A stretch of 64,000 bases of DNA from Massilia sp. YIM B02763 (GTDB taxonomy: Bacteria > Pseudomonadota > Gammaproteobacteria > Burkholderiales > Burkholderiaceae_D). The stretch's first letter is position 1. Each line of letters starts with the position of its first letter. Positions 38,928-48,199 of this stretch are shown in pieces. A program made the translations under genes and the position numbers. The notes beneath the pieces were generated by a model. That model searched no databases. It had not been told where the DNA came from and was given only the letters and a program-made list of their open reading frames with translations. Where the stretch lies: positions 1 through 64,000 of the forward strand of contig NZ_JASNRD010000018.1 of NCBI RefSeq assembly GCF_030412015.1. Reading direction: 5' to 3'.

Positions 38928-40337
38928 ATGCAAATAAAAACTTTCAAGGCACGGGCCGTCGGCATGGCGTCGGTACTCATGCCGCTGTTGTTCGTCGCCG
39001 GTTGCAGCTCGATCTGCGTCGACCCCGACCCGCGAGTGTGCCCCACGGGCAGCACAAACACAAGCTTGACGCCCGTCGTGGAGGAGCGCTCGGCCCGGCC
39101 GCTGGCGGCGCCCGTCCGGGCCGCCCCGGCCCCGGCCACCCCGCAGCCGGATCCGTCCGACGCCGTGCAGACGGCGCCGATCCAGCTGTTCGACGGTCCG
39201 GCGGCCGATGCGGGCGCGGGCGCGGCACGCGCCGGCGCGGCTCCCCTGGCGGCCAATGCCGGCCCGGTCGGCGCCGGCGTGCGCATCGCCCTGCTGCTGC
39301 CGATGAACTCGGCCAGCCTGGGCGGCGCCGCCGAAGCGGTGCGCGCCGGCTTCATGGCCGGCTTCCAGCGCGACGGCAGCGGCGTGCAGGTCGAGCTGGT
39401 GCCGACCGGCGACGCGCCGGACGAAACGCTGGCCGCCTATGCGCGCGCGGCCGCCAGCCACGACCTCGTCGTCGGCCCGCTGGCCCGTCCCGCGGTGAGC
39501 GCGCTGGCGTCCGGCGGCGCCGTCGCCAAGCCGACCATCGCCCTGAACCATCCGGAACAGCGCGGCGTGCTGCCGCGCGGGATGCTGGTGGCCGGCCTCT
39601 CGATCGAGGACGAGGCGGCCCAGGTGGCGGAATGGGCGGCGCGCGAGCGGCCCCAGGGACGCGTTCTGATCCTGACCGGCAGCGCGGCCTGGGCGTTGCG
39701 CGCGGCGGGCGCCTTCGAGGCGCGCTGGAGCGCGCTCGGCCGCACCGGCCAGCGCTTCGACCTGCCGTCCAGCGGCGGCCGGGTGGAACTGTCCGCCATC
39801 GATACGCTCAAGACCCGCATCGGCATCGATCCGCCCGACCTCGTGTTCGCCGCGCTCGACGTGGCCGAACTGCGCCAGGTCGTCGCCCAGACCGGCCAGG
39901 TCTGCGCCGTGATCGCCTGCTACGGCGGCTCGTCCGTCAATCCGGGCCGCGCGCCCGGCGCGGGCGTGGCCGAGCTGAACGGCCTGCGCCTCGTCGACGT
40001 GCCCTGGCTGGTGCGGCGCGACGCCAGCGCCGTGATGGTCTATCCGCGTCCCGACGACAACGCCCAGCCGCTGTACATGAGCCGCCTGTACGCGCTCGGC
40101 ATCGATGCCTTCCGCGTGGCGCGCGACGTCGCGCTGCAGCCGGGTACGCCGCTCGCGATCGATGGCGTGACCGGACAATTGTCCACCGGCGGCGATGCCG
40201 CCTTCCCCAGGCTGCAGCGGCGCGAAGCCGAAGCCATCTACCAGAACGGCGACTTCCAACCGGCGCCCCCGCCGGTCGATCCGGCGGCCACGATGCCGGT
40301 GAACCCGCCGGCCGCACCGGCCAGAACGGGCGGCTGA
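38928..40337 (+). CDS. lpoA: LpoA/LppC-like penicillin-binding-protein activator lipoprotein
   Basis: A 469-residue lipoprotein (lipobox FVAGC, Cys26). A Pro/Ala-rich linker (40-115) leads to a periplasmic-binding-protein fold domain (RIALLLPMNSASLGGAAEAVRAGF, followed by LVVGPLARPAVSAL and VFAALDVAELRQV). This corresponds to the C-terminal domain of LpoA, which activates PBP1A from the outer membrane. The N-terminal TPR domain of the gamma-proteobacterial protein is absent, as is common in betaproteobacteria. Synteny with rsmI, yraN, diaA and dolP supports the assignment. Confidence 0.85.
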   Translation: MQIKTFKARAVGMASVLMPLLFVAGCSSICVDPDPRVCPTGSTNTSLTPVVEERSARPLAAPVRAAPAPATPQPDPSDAVQTAPIQLFDGPAADAGAGAARAGAAPLAANAGPVGAGVRIALLLPMNSASLGGAAEAVRAGFMAGFQRDGSGVQVELVPTGDAPDETLAAYARAAASHDLVVGPLARPAVSALASGGAVAKPTIALNHPEQRGVLPRGMLVAGLSIEDEAAQVAEWAARERPQGRVLILTGSAAWALRAAGAFEARWSALGRTGQRFDLPSSGGRVELSAIDTLKTRIGIDPPDLVFAALDVAELRQVVAQTGQVCAVIACYGGSSVNPGRAPGAGVAELNGLRLVDVPWLVRRDASAVMVYPRPDDNAQPLYMSRLYALGIDAFRVARDVALQPGTPLAIDGVTGQLSTGGDAAFPRLQRREAEAIYQNGDFQPAPPPVDPAATMPVNPPAAPARTGG

Positions 40338-40338
40338 C

Positions 40339-40698
40339 ATGTGGCCGACCCGCCTGTCGCAGAAGCAGGAACAGGGTCGGAAATGGGAAGAAGCGGCCAT
40401 GGCGTATCTTCGGCGCCACGGTCTTGTCTTGATCGAAGCGAATTTCCGGTGCAAGCTGGGCGAGATCGACTTGATCGTGCGCGACGGCGCTACCCTCGTC
40501 TTCGTCGAAGTGCGCCAGCGCGCCGCCGGCGCCCCGGTCGATGCCGCCACCAGTATCGGTCCGGCGAAGATCCGCCGCATCGTGCGCGCCGCCCAGTACT
40601 ACCTGCAGCGCTTCCGCCAGATGCCGCCTTGCCGCATCGATGTCATCGCCATTAACGGAAACGATATTCAATGGTTAAGAAACGCCATTGAAGTGTAA
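40339..40698 (+). CDS. yraN: YraN family (UPF0102) predicted endonuclease-fold protein
   Basis: A 119-residue protein with the UPF0102 core: GRKWEEAAMAYLRRHGLVLIEANFRCKLGEIDLIVRD in pieces, then FVEVRQR, giving the E-D-ExK arrangement of restriction-endonuclease-like folds. The biological role is not settled. The ATG is one base after the lpoA stop, so it is cotranslated. Confidence 0.88.
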   Translation: MWPTRLSQKQEQGRKWEEAAMAYLRRHGLVLIEANFRCKLGEIDLIVRDGATLVFVEVRQRAAGAPVDAATSIGPAKIRRIVRAAQYYLQRFRQMPPCRIDVIAINGNDIQWLRNAIEV

Positions 40699-40740
40699 GC
40701 ATTTTTTTCCCCAGTTGCTCGTTGGCCATGGGCACTGCAC

Positions 40741-41994
<1,254 letters not shown>

Positions 41995-42008
41995 AGCGGC
42001 GGCCTTCG

Positions 42009-42109
42009 GAGGCTGTCGCGAAAGGTGCAGGGCAAGGCGCGGCGCCGAAGACAGTGCTAGTGCACGGCGAGGCGCCGCAACGCCGCCATGCGCCTTTCGC
42101 GACAGCCTC
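42009..42109. repeat. 101-bp structured element, copy A
   Basis: Nested inverted repeats: outer arms 42009-42025 and 42093-42109 (17 bp, perfect), middle stem 42039-42046 with 42071-42078 (8 bp, GCGGCGCC/GGCGCCGC) and a terminal GTGC/GCAC stem. Linkers AGGGCAAGGCG, CGAAGACAGT, CGGCGAG and GCAACGCCGCCATG are shared with copy B at 42712-42812, while the stems differ in sequence but still pair. It lies between dolP and the thioredoxin-like gene. Confidence 0.85.
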
Positions 42110-42134
42110 TTCAGCAGGGAATGGGCGACGGGCC

Positions 42135-42140
42135 TATAAT
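42135..42140 (+). promoter_or_regulatory. -10 box of the tlpA-like gene
   Basis: TATAAT, 32 bp before the start codon at 42173 and 25 bp after structured element A. The -35 region is poor. Confidence 0.5.
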
Positions 42141-42172
42141 GGCTCGTCGCCAACAGAGGATGTGTCGAGACC

Positions 42173-42697
42173 ATGACCGCAACTTCTTCCACTACCCGTT
42201 CCTGGGCCAAGCCCGCCTTCATCGGCGCGGCCGTGCTGGCCATCGCCGGCATCGGCTTCGCCACCTTCGGCAAGCAGCAGCAAGCCCCCGACGTCACCTT
42301 CATCAGCATCGATGGCCAGAAGATCAGCTCGCAGGATTTGCGCGGCAAGGTCGTGATGGTCAATTTCTGGGCCACGTCCTGCACCACCTGCGTGAAGGAA
42401 ATGCCGCAGATGATCGAGACCTATAACAAGTTCAAGGGCCAGGGCCTGGAATTCGTCGCGGTGGCGATGAACTACGACCGCCCCGACTATGTGCTGAACT
42501 ACACCCAGGCCAAGCAGCTGCCGTTCAAGGTGGCGCTCGATTCCGGCGGCGACCTGGCCAAGCAGTTCGGCGACGTCAACATGACCCCGACCACCTTCGT
42601 CATCGACAAGGACGGCAAGATCCTCAAGCGCTACCTGGGCGAGCCGGATTTCGGACAACTGCATACCTTGCTGCAAAAGTCGCTGAGCACGACCTGA
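42173..42697 (+). CDS. TlpA/ResA-like membrane-anchored thioredoxin
   Basis: A 174-residue protein with one N-terminal membrane anchor (residues 14-32) and a thioredoxin fold of the AhpC/TSA-Redoxin type. The active site is CTTC (Cys70, Cys73) in NFWATSCTTCVKEMP. The cis-Pro loop is MTPTTFVIDKDG. Such proteins reduce periplasmic disulfides, often for cytochrome c maturation or copper-site assembly. The ATG at 42173 lacks a strong SD but follows a TATAAT promoter. The gene is bracketed by two copies of the 101-bp structured element, 63 bp upstream and 14 bp downstream. Confidence 0.88.
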   Translation: MTATSSTTRSWAKPAFIGAAVLAIAGIGFATFGKQQQAPDVTFISIDGQKISSQDLRGKVVMVNFWATSCTTCVKEMPQMIETYNKFKGQGLEFVAVAMNYDRPDYVLNYTQAKQLPFKVALDSGGDLAKQFGDVNMTPTTFVIDKDGKILKRYLGEPDFGQLHTLLQKSLSTT

Positions 42698-42711
42698 CGC
42701 ACACCGTGTGC

Positions 42712-42812
42712 GAGCGCCTGAGAAAGCCTCCAGGGCAAGGCGCGTTGTCGAAGACAGTACGCGCGTACGGCGAGACAATGCAACGCCGCCATGGAGGCTT
42801 TGTCAGGCGCTC
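42712..42812. repeat. 101-bp structured element, copy B
   Basis: The same length and linkers as copy A, but with different stems. Outer arms 42712-42731 and 42793-42812 pair at 19 of 20 positions, the middle stem is GTTGTC/GACAAT (one G-T), and the apical stem is the palindrome GTACGCGCGTAC. Conserved pairing with changed bases in all three stems indicates selection on structure. Confidence 0.85.
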
Positions 42813-42918
42813 TGTCTTGCACACGCCTGACATCCCGCAAATCGGGCCAATGCCTTTGGCCCAAGCTTGACGCGCCTGCTGACGCTGTTCCACATTGCCC
42901 TGGCAAAGGAGATGGCGA

Positions 42919-43566
42919 ATGCGTACATGGATCCCGGCCCTGCGGCTGCCCTGCCTGCTGCTGCCCTGCCTGCTGACGGCGGGATGCACGAGCGTCGATA
43001 CGCAGCTGCGCAACACCGTCGTGCTGCACTACCAGCACGTGGCCAATGTCCAGCGGATCGATTTTTCCACGCCCGTGATGCTGCCCGGGCGCGGCGCGCC
43101 GGCGCACTTCGTGCAGCCGCTCGAATCGCAGGGCTTCTGGGCCGTGTTCGTGGTGTGCAGCGTGGATGCGACGGGCGCCGGCATTCCCAGCTTTTACTTC
43201 GACGCCGAGCGCCTGCGCGTGCAATACGGCGAGCAGCGCTACGGCCCGCTACGCCCCTACACGGTACGCCTGGACGACACGACCGACCTGAACACGCGCC
43301 GGGACACGCCGGTGCTGGCCGCGGCCATCGCCGCCGAGATCGGCGAAGGGCCGCAGAGCCAGATCTTCCGCCACGGCTTCCACCCGGACCTCGACATCCG
43401 CGTCGCCCTCTACGTTCCGCATGCCTTGCCGGACTATTCCGGCGATCGACTGCCGCTGCGCTACGAAGGCGGCCAGACCCTGGTGCTGGGCAACGACTAT
43501 CCGCCGTCGAGCATTCCCATCGCCGGGCTGGGCGGGACCGGGATCGCCTCGCACTGCCTGCCGTGA
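42919..43566 (+). CDS. Lipoprotein of unknown function
   Basis: A 215-residue predicted lipoprotein (lipobox LLTAGC, Cys23). The rest is a soluble periplasmic domain with alternating strands (PAHFVQPLESQGFWAVFVVC and IPSFYFDAERLRVQYG) that I do not recognise. The ATG at 42919 has a perfect AAGGAG seven bases upstream. It is followed 62 bp later by mgtC on the same strand; no functional link is evident. Confidence 0.7.
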   Translation: MRTWIPALRLPCLLLPCLLTAGCTSVDTQLRNTVVLHYQHVANVQRIDFSTPVMLPGRGAPAHFVQPLESQGFWAVFVVCSVDATGAGIPSFYFDAERLRVQYGEQRYGPLRPYTVRLDDTTDLNTRRDTPVLAAAIAAEIGEGPQSQIFRHGFHPDLDIRVALYVPHALPDYSGDRLPLRYEGGQTLVLGNDYPPSSIPIAGLGGTGIASHCLP

Positions 43567-43628
43567 CCCATCATGACACATGCACGCTTGCGCCCGGAGC
43601 ACAAAAGCGCGCGTGATACCATGGGCCG

Positions 43629-44333
43629 ATGAGCAACCTGCCCCAGCTGGAATTCATTGCACGCCTCGGCCTCGCGGCCCTGCTCGGCGGCGCGATCGGC
43701 TTCGAGCGCGAACGCCTGTCCTGGGCGGCCGGATTGCGCACGCACATGCTCGTGTCCGTCGGCGCCTGCCTGTTCATGATCGTCTCCGCCTACGGCTTCA
43801 TGGAAGTCCTGGGCCACGAGCACATCTCGCTCGACCCCTCGCGCGTCGCGGCCCAGGTGGTCTCGGGCATCGGTTTCCTGGGCGCCGGCTCGATCCTGCT
43901 GCGCGGCGAAATCGTGCGCGGCCTGACGACGGCCGCCAGCCTGTGGACGGTGGCGGCGATCGGCCTGGCCGTCGGCGGGGGCCTGTACGTGGCGGCGGTC
44001 GCGGCCACGGTGATCATCCTGTTCATCCTGGCCGGCATCAAGCCGCTGGAACGCTGGTATTTCTCCACGCGCCAGCGCCGCGAACTGCTGATTTCCGCCG
44101 AGCGCGGCCGCGTGACGCTGCCCGTGCTGCAGCGCGAGCTGGGCCACGTGACGGGCCGCATCAGCACCTTCGTCGTCCAGCACAACGAGGAAGCGGCCGA
44201 CATCGACGACGTGCTGATCGCCTTTACGCGCATGTCGGCCCAGGAATTCAATGTGATGCTCGAGCGCCTGCAGCGCATCCCCGGCGTGCTCAAGCTGGAC
44301 GTCAAGGGCCAGCCGGAACAGCGCGGCGCCTAG
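43629..44333 (+). CDS. MgtC/SapB family membrane protein
   Basis: A 234-residue protein. The N-terminal MgtC domain (four to five helices, residues 1-140) has the motifs GAIGFERERLSWAAGLRTHMLVSVGA in pieces and GIGFLGAGSILLRG, followed by a cytoplasmic ACT-like C-terminal domain. MgtC inhibits the F-type ATP synthase in Salmonella and aids growth at low Mg2+. SapB relatives are of unknown role. Its stop lies within the overlapping 3' end of the helicase gene on the other strand. Confidence 0.85.
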   Translation: MSNLPQLEFIARLGLAALLGGAIGFERERLSWAAGLRTHMLVSVGACLFMIVSAYGFMEVLGHEHISLDPSRVAAQVVSGIGFLGAGSILLRGEIVRGLTTAASLWTVAAIGLAVGGGLYVAAVAATVIILFILAGIKPLERWYFSTRQRRELLISAERGRVTLPVLQRELGHVTGRISTFVVQHNEEAADIDDVLIAFTRMSAQEFNVMLERLQRIPGVLKLDVKGQPEQRGA

Positions 44334-46248
44334 GGCTCACCAGCGCCCGCGTTCCTTCTTCGACTGGCGCTTGCGCGCTGCTGGGGAAGAACTCCGGCAT
44401 GCGGTAGCCGAGCCAGGCATAGGCCGAATACATGCGGCAGGTATCCTCGACTTCCTGCAGGTTTTGCCAGAACAGCTCCTGCGGATGGGGCTGCAGCTTG
44501 CAGACCTTGCGCTTGGCCAGCGATTGCGCCCAGTGCGACCAGGCGCTTTCCAGCGTCGGCACCCTGGTCGAGATCGGCACCAGCGACATCGTGAATTTCT
44601 CGGCCACGCTCAGGTCGAGCGTATCGAGCCATTCGGCGCGCTCGTTCTGCTCCTCCGTGATCTTCGGATAGAAAAAGCCGTCCGGCACGTCGATATTGTG
44701 CACGAAGCGCTTCAGCAGTTTCACGAGCGAGGTCTCGCCCGTCACCGCCGAGATGCGGTGCAATTGCTCGATCGACGGCGCCACCGCGAAGCCGCTCGCC
44801 TTGACGGGCGGGATCTTTTCCTTCATCAGCGAGCGCACGATCTCGTGCGTGTCGTCGTCGTAGCCGGCGACAAAACCTTCCTCGTGCACGCCGTAGCGGC
44901 CGGCGCGTCCCGCGATCTGCTTGGCCAGCGCCGCCGAGATCTCTTCTTCCTCGACACCGTTGTACTTGACGGCCGTCGTCATCACGATGCGCTGGATCGG
45001 CATGTTCAAGCCCATGGCGATCGCATCGGTGCCGACGACGATGTCGGCCTGCCCCTCGCGGAAGCGTTCCGCCTGGGCGCGCCGCACTTCCGGAGACAGA
45101 TTGCCGTAGACGGTGGCGACCGTCAGCCCCAGCTCCGTGATCATGTCGCGCCACATCAGCACGTTGCGGCGCGAGAACGCGATGACGGCATCGCCGCGGC
45201 GCAGGTTGCGGATCCGGCGCACGGCCGACGGTTCCATCGACAGCGGCGCCTTGCGTTTCAGCACGTGCACCTCGAGGGGGCACTCGAGGCGTTCGGCCAG
45301 CGCCTCGATCGCGCGGCGCGCTTCCGGAGCGCCGACCAGGTACACGGTCGAGGCCGGCGCGCCGCACACGGCCGCGGTCCAGGCGGCGCCGCGGTCGCGG
45401 TCGGCCAGCATCTGGATCTCGTCGATGACGGCAACCTCGACCCGCGTGCGGGTATCGAGCATCTCGACCGTGCTGACGACGTGGGTCGCGTTCTCGGCCA
45501 GGCGCCGCTCTTCTCCCGTGACGAGGCTCACGGCCAGCGGCTCGCCGTCGTCGCGCCGGACGGCCTGCAGGCGTTCGTAGTTTTCCAGCGCCAGCAGGCG
45601 CAGCGGCGCCAGGTAGACGCCGCTGCCGGCCTGGGCCAGCGCTTCCATCGCCCGGTGGGTCTTGCCGGAGTTGGTCGGGCCCAGCAGCGCGACGAAGCGG
45701 CGCGCCATCTTGCTGGCGACCTCGAACGAGGCCGGGTACTCGGCCAGGTTGATGCTTTCCTTGGTGCGCGCCGCATGGCGCTCTTCCTGTTCGCGCTCGA
45801 CGGCGTGCTCCAGGCGCTGGCGGATGCGGTCGAACACGTACTCGGCCGGTTCGGACGTTTCCAGCTCTTCCAGCACGTGCAGGAACAGCATCGGATCGAA
45901 GCCCGCTTCCTCGCAGGCATCGGCGACCTCGCGCACGAATTCCTCGACCTCCTGGTTCAGGTCGTCGGCCGCGTCGCGGCTGGCGCGCTCCTCGATCAGT
46001 TCGCGGCGTGCGGACAACTCCATCTTGCGCCACTTGCTCGGCTTGGCCAGCACGCCGCGCGACGGCACCAGACGGTACTCGACGTGCAGGCCGTCGACGC
46101 GCACGGCGCCGCCGAAGCGCAGGAAGACGCGGCCTTCCATCTTGACCAGTTCGATGCCGCGCGCGGCAAGGTTCAAGTCGTGCTCGAGGAAGGCGTCGTC
46201 GTCGCCCAGGTTGGTATCGGAATCGTTGTCGCTGCGGTGTTGGGTCAT
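44302..46248 (-). CDS. Suv3-like DExH-box RNA helicase (C-terminus possibly frameshifted)
   Basis: A 648-residue superfamily 2 helicase. Motif I is GPTNSGKT (190-197), motif II DEIQ (276-279) and motif VI QIAGRAGRYG; this combination is the hallmark of the Suv3 family. Suv3 unwinds RNA for the mitochondrial degradosome. Bacterial members occur in alpha- and some betaproteobacteria, and their partner is not well known. An N-terminal acidic domain of about 170 residues precedes the helicase core. The annotated frame runs 32 bp into mgtC. Skipping one base of the GGGG at 44393-44396 would instead end the protein in a basic tail (ARKRQSKKERGRW) with a stop at 44337, just clear of mgtC, so a one-base insertion is likely. 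Confidence 0.85.
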   Translation of the reverse strand: MTQHRSDNDSDTNLGDDDAFLEHDLNLAARGIELVKMEGRVFLRFGGAVRVDGLHVEYRLVPSRGVLAKPSKWRKMELSARRELIEERASRDAADDLNQEVEEFVREVADACEEAGFDPMLFLHVLEELETSEPAEYVFDRIRQRLEHAVEREQEERHAARTKESINLAEYPASFEVASKMARRFVALLGPTNSGKTHRAMEALAQAGSGVYLAPLRLLALENYERLQAVRRDDGEPLAVSLVTGEERRLAENATHVVSTVEMLDTRTRVEVAVIDEIQMLADRDRGAAWTAAVCGAPASTVYLVGAPEARRAIEALAERLECPLEVHVLKRKAPLSMEPSAVRRIRNLRRGDAVIAFSRRNVLMWRDMITELGLTVATVYGNLSPEVRRAQAERFREGQADIVVGTDAIAMGLNMPIQRIVMTTAVKYNGVEEEEISAALAKQIAGRAGRYGVHEEGFVAGYDDDTHEIVRSLMKEKIPPVKASGFAVAPSIEQLHRISAVTGETSLVKLLKRFVHNIDVPDGFFYPKITEEQNERAEWLDTLDLSVAEKFTMSLVPISTRVPTLESAWSHWAQSLAKRKVCKLQPHPQELFWQNLQEVEDTCRMYSAYAWLGYRMPEFFPSSAQAPVEEGTRALVSPRRRAVPAGP

Positions 46249-46324
46249 GTGATGCCAATGATATCTCGTTGGCAGCACTATAACGGATACGCCCCGGGCC
46301 CGGCACGCGCCACCGGCGGCATGC

Positions 46325-46753
46325 CTAGCGCGTCGGCACCGCCTCCAGTTCGCGCAGGCGCGAGCGCAACGCGCGCTCCTCGGTCCAGCGCGCGGTATCG
46401 TCGCGCACGACGGCCGCGATGGCGGCCACCTTGCCGTCCGGCGCATGCAGCAGCGCCACGGTGAAGGCGATCGACAAGGGCTTGCCTTCCTTGTGCAGCG
46501 CGGGCACGCGCAGGACGTCGCTGCCGTAGCGCGTTTCTCCGGTCGCCATGGTCTTGTGGTAACCGTCCCAGTGGCGCCCCTGCTGGCGCTCGGGAATGAT
46601 CAGGTCGAGCGACTGGCCGACGGCATCGTCTTCCGTGAATCCGAAGATGCGCGTGGCCGCCGCATTCCAGAACACGATCGTGCCGGCGGCATCGCAGACG
46701 ACGATGCCGTCGCCCAACGCCTGGGCCAGTTGCTGAAAGTCGAGCTGCTGCAT
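46325..46753 (-). CDS. Stand-alone PAS-domain protein
   Basis: A 142-residue protein consisting of one PAS domain (GIVVCDAAGTIVFWNAAATRIFGFTEDDAVGQSLDLIIP near the N-terminus, then a PAC-like segment) and a short charged C-terminal helix. No output domain follows. Such proteins bind heme, flavin or small ligands and act through partners. The ATG at 46753 has AGGAGG. It is 72 bp after the helicase gene's start and 82 bp beyond the stop of frc; neither neighbour explains it. Confidence 0.82.
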   Translation of the reverse strand: MQQLDFQQLAQALGDGIVVCDAAGTIVFWNAAATRIFGFTEDDAVGQSLDLIIPERQQGRHWDGYHKTMATGETRYGSDVLRVPALHKEGKPLSIAFTVALLHAPDGKVAAIAAVVRDDTARWTEERALRSRLRELEAVPTR

Positions 46754-46834
46754 GGCTCCTCCTGCAAAAGACGATGCGCGCCGGCATCCGCGGGCGCGCA
46801 TCGGGTGCGCATCGGTTACCTCAAGCGGCGGGCA

Positions 46835-48085
46835 TCAGACCACGCGCCGTTCGTGGAAGTCCTTGATCTGCTGCTGGCTGTAGCCCATGCTCTCCAGGAT
46901 CTCGTCGGTATGCTCGCCCAGCAGCGGTGACGCCTTGATTTCCGGCTTCATGTCCGAGAACTTGATCGGGCTGCCCACCGTCAGGTAGGTGCCGCGCTCC
47001 TTGTGGTCGACCTCGACGATCGTGCCGCTGGCGCGCAGCGACGGGTCGTTCGCCAGCTCCTTCATCGTCAGCACCGGCGCGCACGGGATGTCGAACTTGC
47101 GCAGCACGTCGACGGCCTCGAACTTGGTCTTGTCCTTCAGCCATTCCTCGATGGTGCCGAAGATGTCGAAGATCTTGTCCTGGCGCGCCTGCGCCGTCAT
47201 GTAGGCCGGATCGTCGATCCATTCCTCCTTGCCGATGGCGCGGCAGATCGGCGCCCACGCGTGGCCCTGGATCGTGAAATAGATGTAGGCATTCGGATCC
47301 GTCTCCCAGCCCTTGCATTTCAGGACCCAGCCCGGCTGGCCGCCGCCGCCCGCGTTGCCGCCGCGCGGCACCACGTCCGAGAAGCTGCCGTGCGGATATT
47401 GCGGATACTCTTCCAGGTAACCCACGCGGTCCAGGCGCTGCTGGTCGCGCAACTTCACGCGGCACAGGTTCAGCACGCTGTCCTGCATCGACACCGCGAC
47501 CTTCTGCCCCTTGCCGGTCGTGTCGCGCGCGCGCAGCGCCGTCAGGATGCCGATGGCGAGATGCATGCCGGTGTTGCTGTCGCCCAGCGCGGCGGCGGAC
47601 ACGGTCGGCGGACCGTCGTCGAAGCCGGTGGTCGATGCCGCGCCGCCCGCGCACTGCGCCACGTTCTCGTACACCTTCAGGTCTTCGTAGTGGTGGCCGT
47701 CGCTGAAGCCCTTCACGGACGCGACGATCATGCCGGGATTCAGTTCCTTGATGTGCTCCCAGGTAAAGCCCATGCGGTCCAGCGCGCCGGGGCCGAAGTT
47801 TTCCACCAGCACGTCGGATTCCTTGATCAGCTTCGTCAGGATTTCCTTGCCTTCCGGCGTCTTGGTGTCCAGCGTCAGCGAGCGCTTATTGCTGTTCAAC
47901 ATGGTGAAATACAGGGCGTCCACGCCCGGGATGTCGCGCAGCTGCGAACGGGTGACGTCGCCGGCGCCGGGGCGCTCGACCTTGATCACGTCGGCGCCGT
48001 ACCAGGCCAGCAGCTGGGTGCAGGCCGGACCTGCCTGCACGTGCGTGAAGTCGATGATCTTGATGCCTTCCAACGGTTTGCTCAT
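46835..48085 (-). CDS. frc: Formyl-CoA:oxalate CoA-transferase
   Basis: A 416-residue class III CoA-transferase. Asp169, the catalytic nucleophile of Oxalobacter formigenes FRC, is at the same residue number (LGDSNTG). Gln17 is conserved, and the glycine loop GGGGQPGW is at 246-253. The enzyme moves CoA from formyl-CoA to oxalate. AAGGAGAC precedes the ATG. It lies 114 bp after oxc on the same strand, giving an oxc-frc operon. A paralog is at 61688. Confidence 0.95.
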   Translation of the reverse strand: MSKPLEGIKIIDFTHVQAGPACTQLLAWYGADVIKVERPGAGDVTRSQLRDIPGVDALYFTMLNSNKRSLTLDTKTPEGKEILTKLIKESDVLVENFGPGALDRMGFTWEHIKELNPGMIVASVKGFSDGHHYEDLKVYENVAQCAGGAASTTGFDDGPPTVSAAALGDSNTGMHLAIGILTALRARDTTGKGQKVAVSMQDSVLNLCRVKLRDQQRLDRVGYLEEYPQYPHGSFSDVVPRGGNAGGGGQPGWVLKCKGWETDPNAYIYFTIQGHAWAPICRAIGKEEWIDDPAYMTAQARQDKIFDIFGTIEEWLKDKTKFEAVDVLRKFDIPCAPVLTMKELANDPSLRASGTIVEVDHKERGTYLTVGSPIKFSDMKPEIKASPLLGEHTDEILESMGYSQQQIKDFHERRVV

Positions 48086-48199
48086 GATGCCTGTCTCCTT
48101 GTCGATGTCTGCAAACGTGACGGGTCTGCGCGCCGGCGTGCGTGGCGCCGGCGCTGGCCTGCTGTACTTGCTGTACTTGCTGTCGCTGGGTGCTCGGGA

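Noticed and set aside
48129-48180. Terminator between oxc and frc
   Set aside because: A GCGCCGGC/GCCGGCGC hairpin is present but has no T-run on the minus strand, and the two genes work together, so a processing or attenuation role is more likely than full termination.
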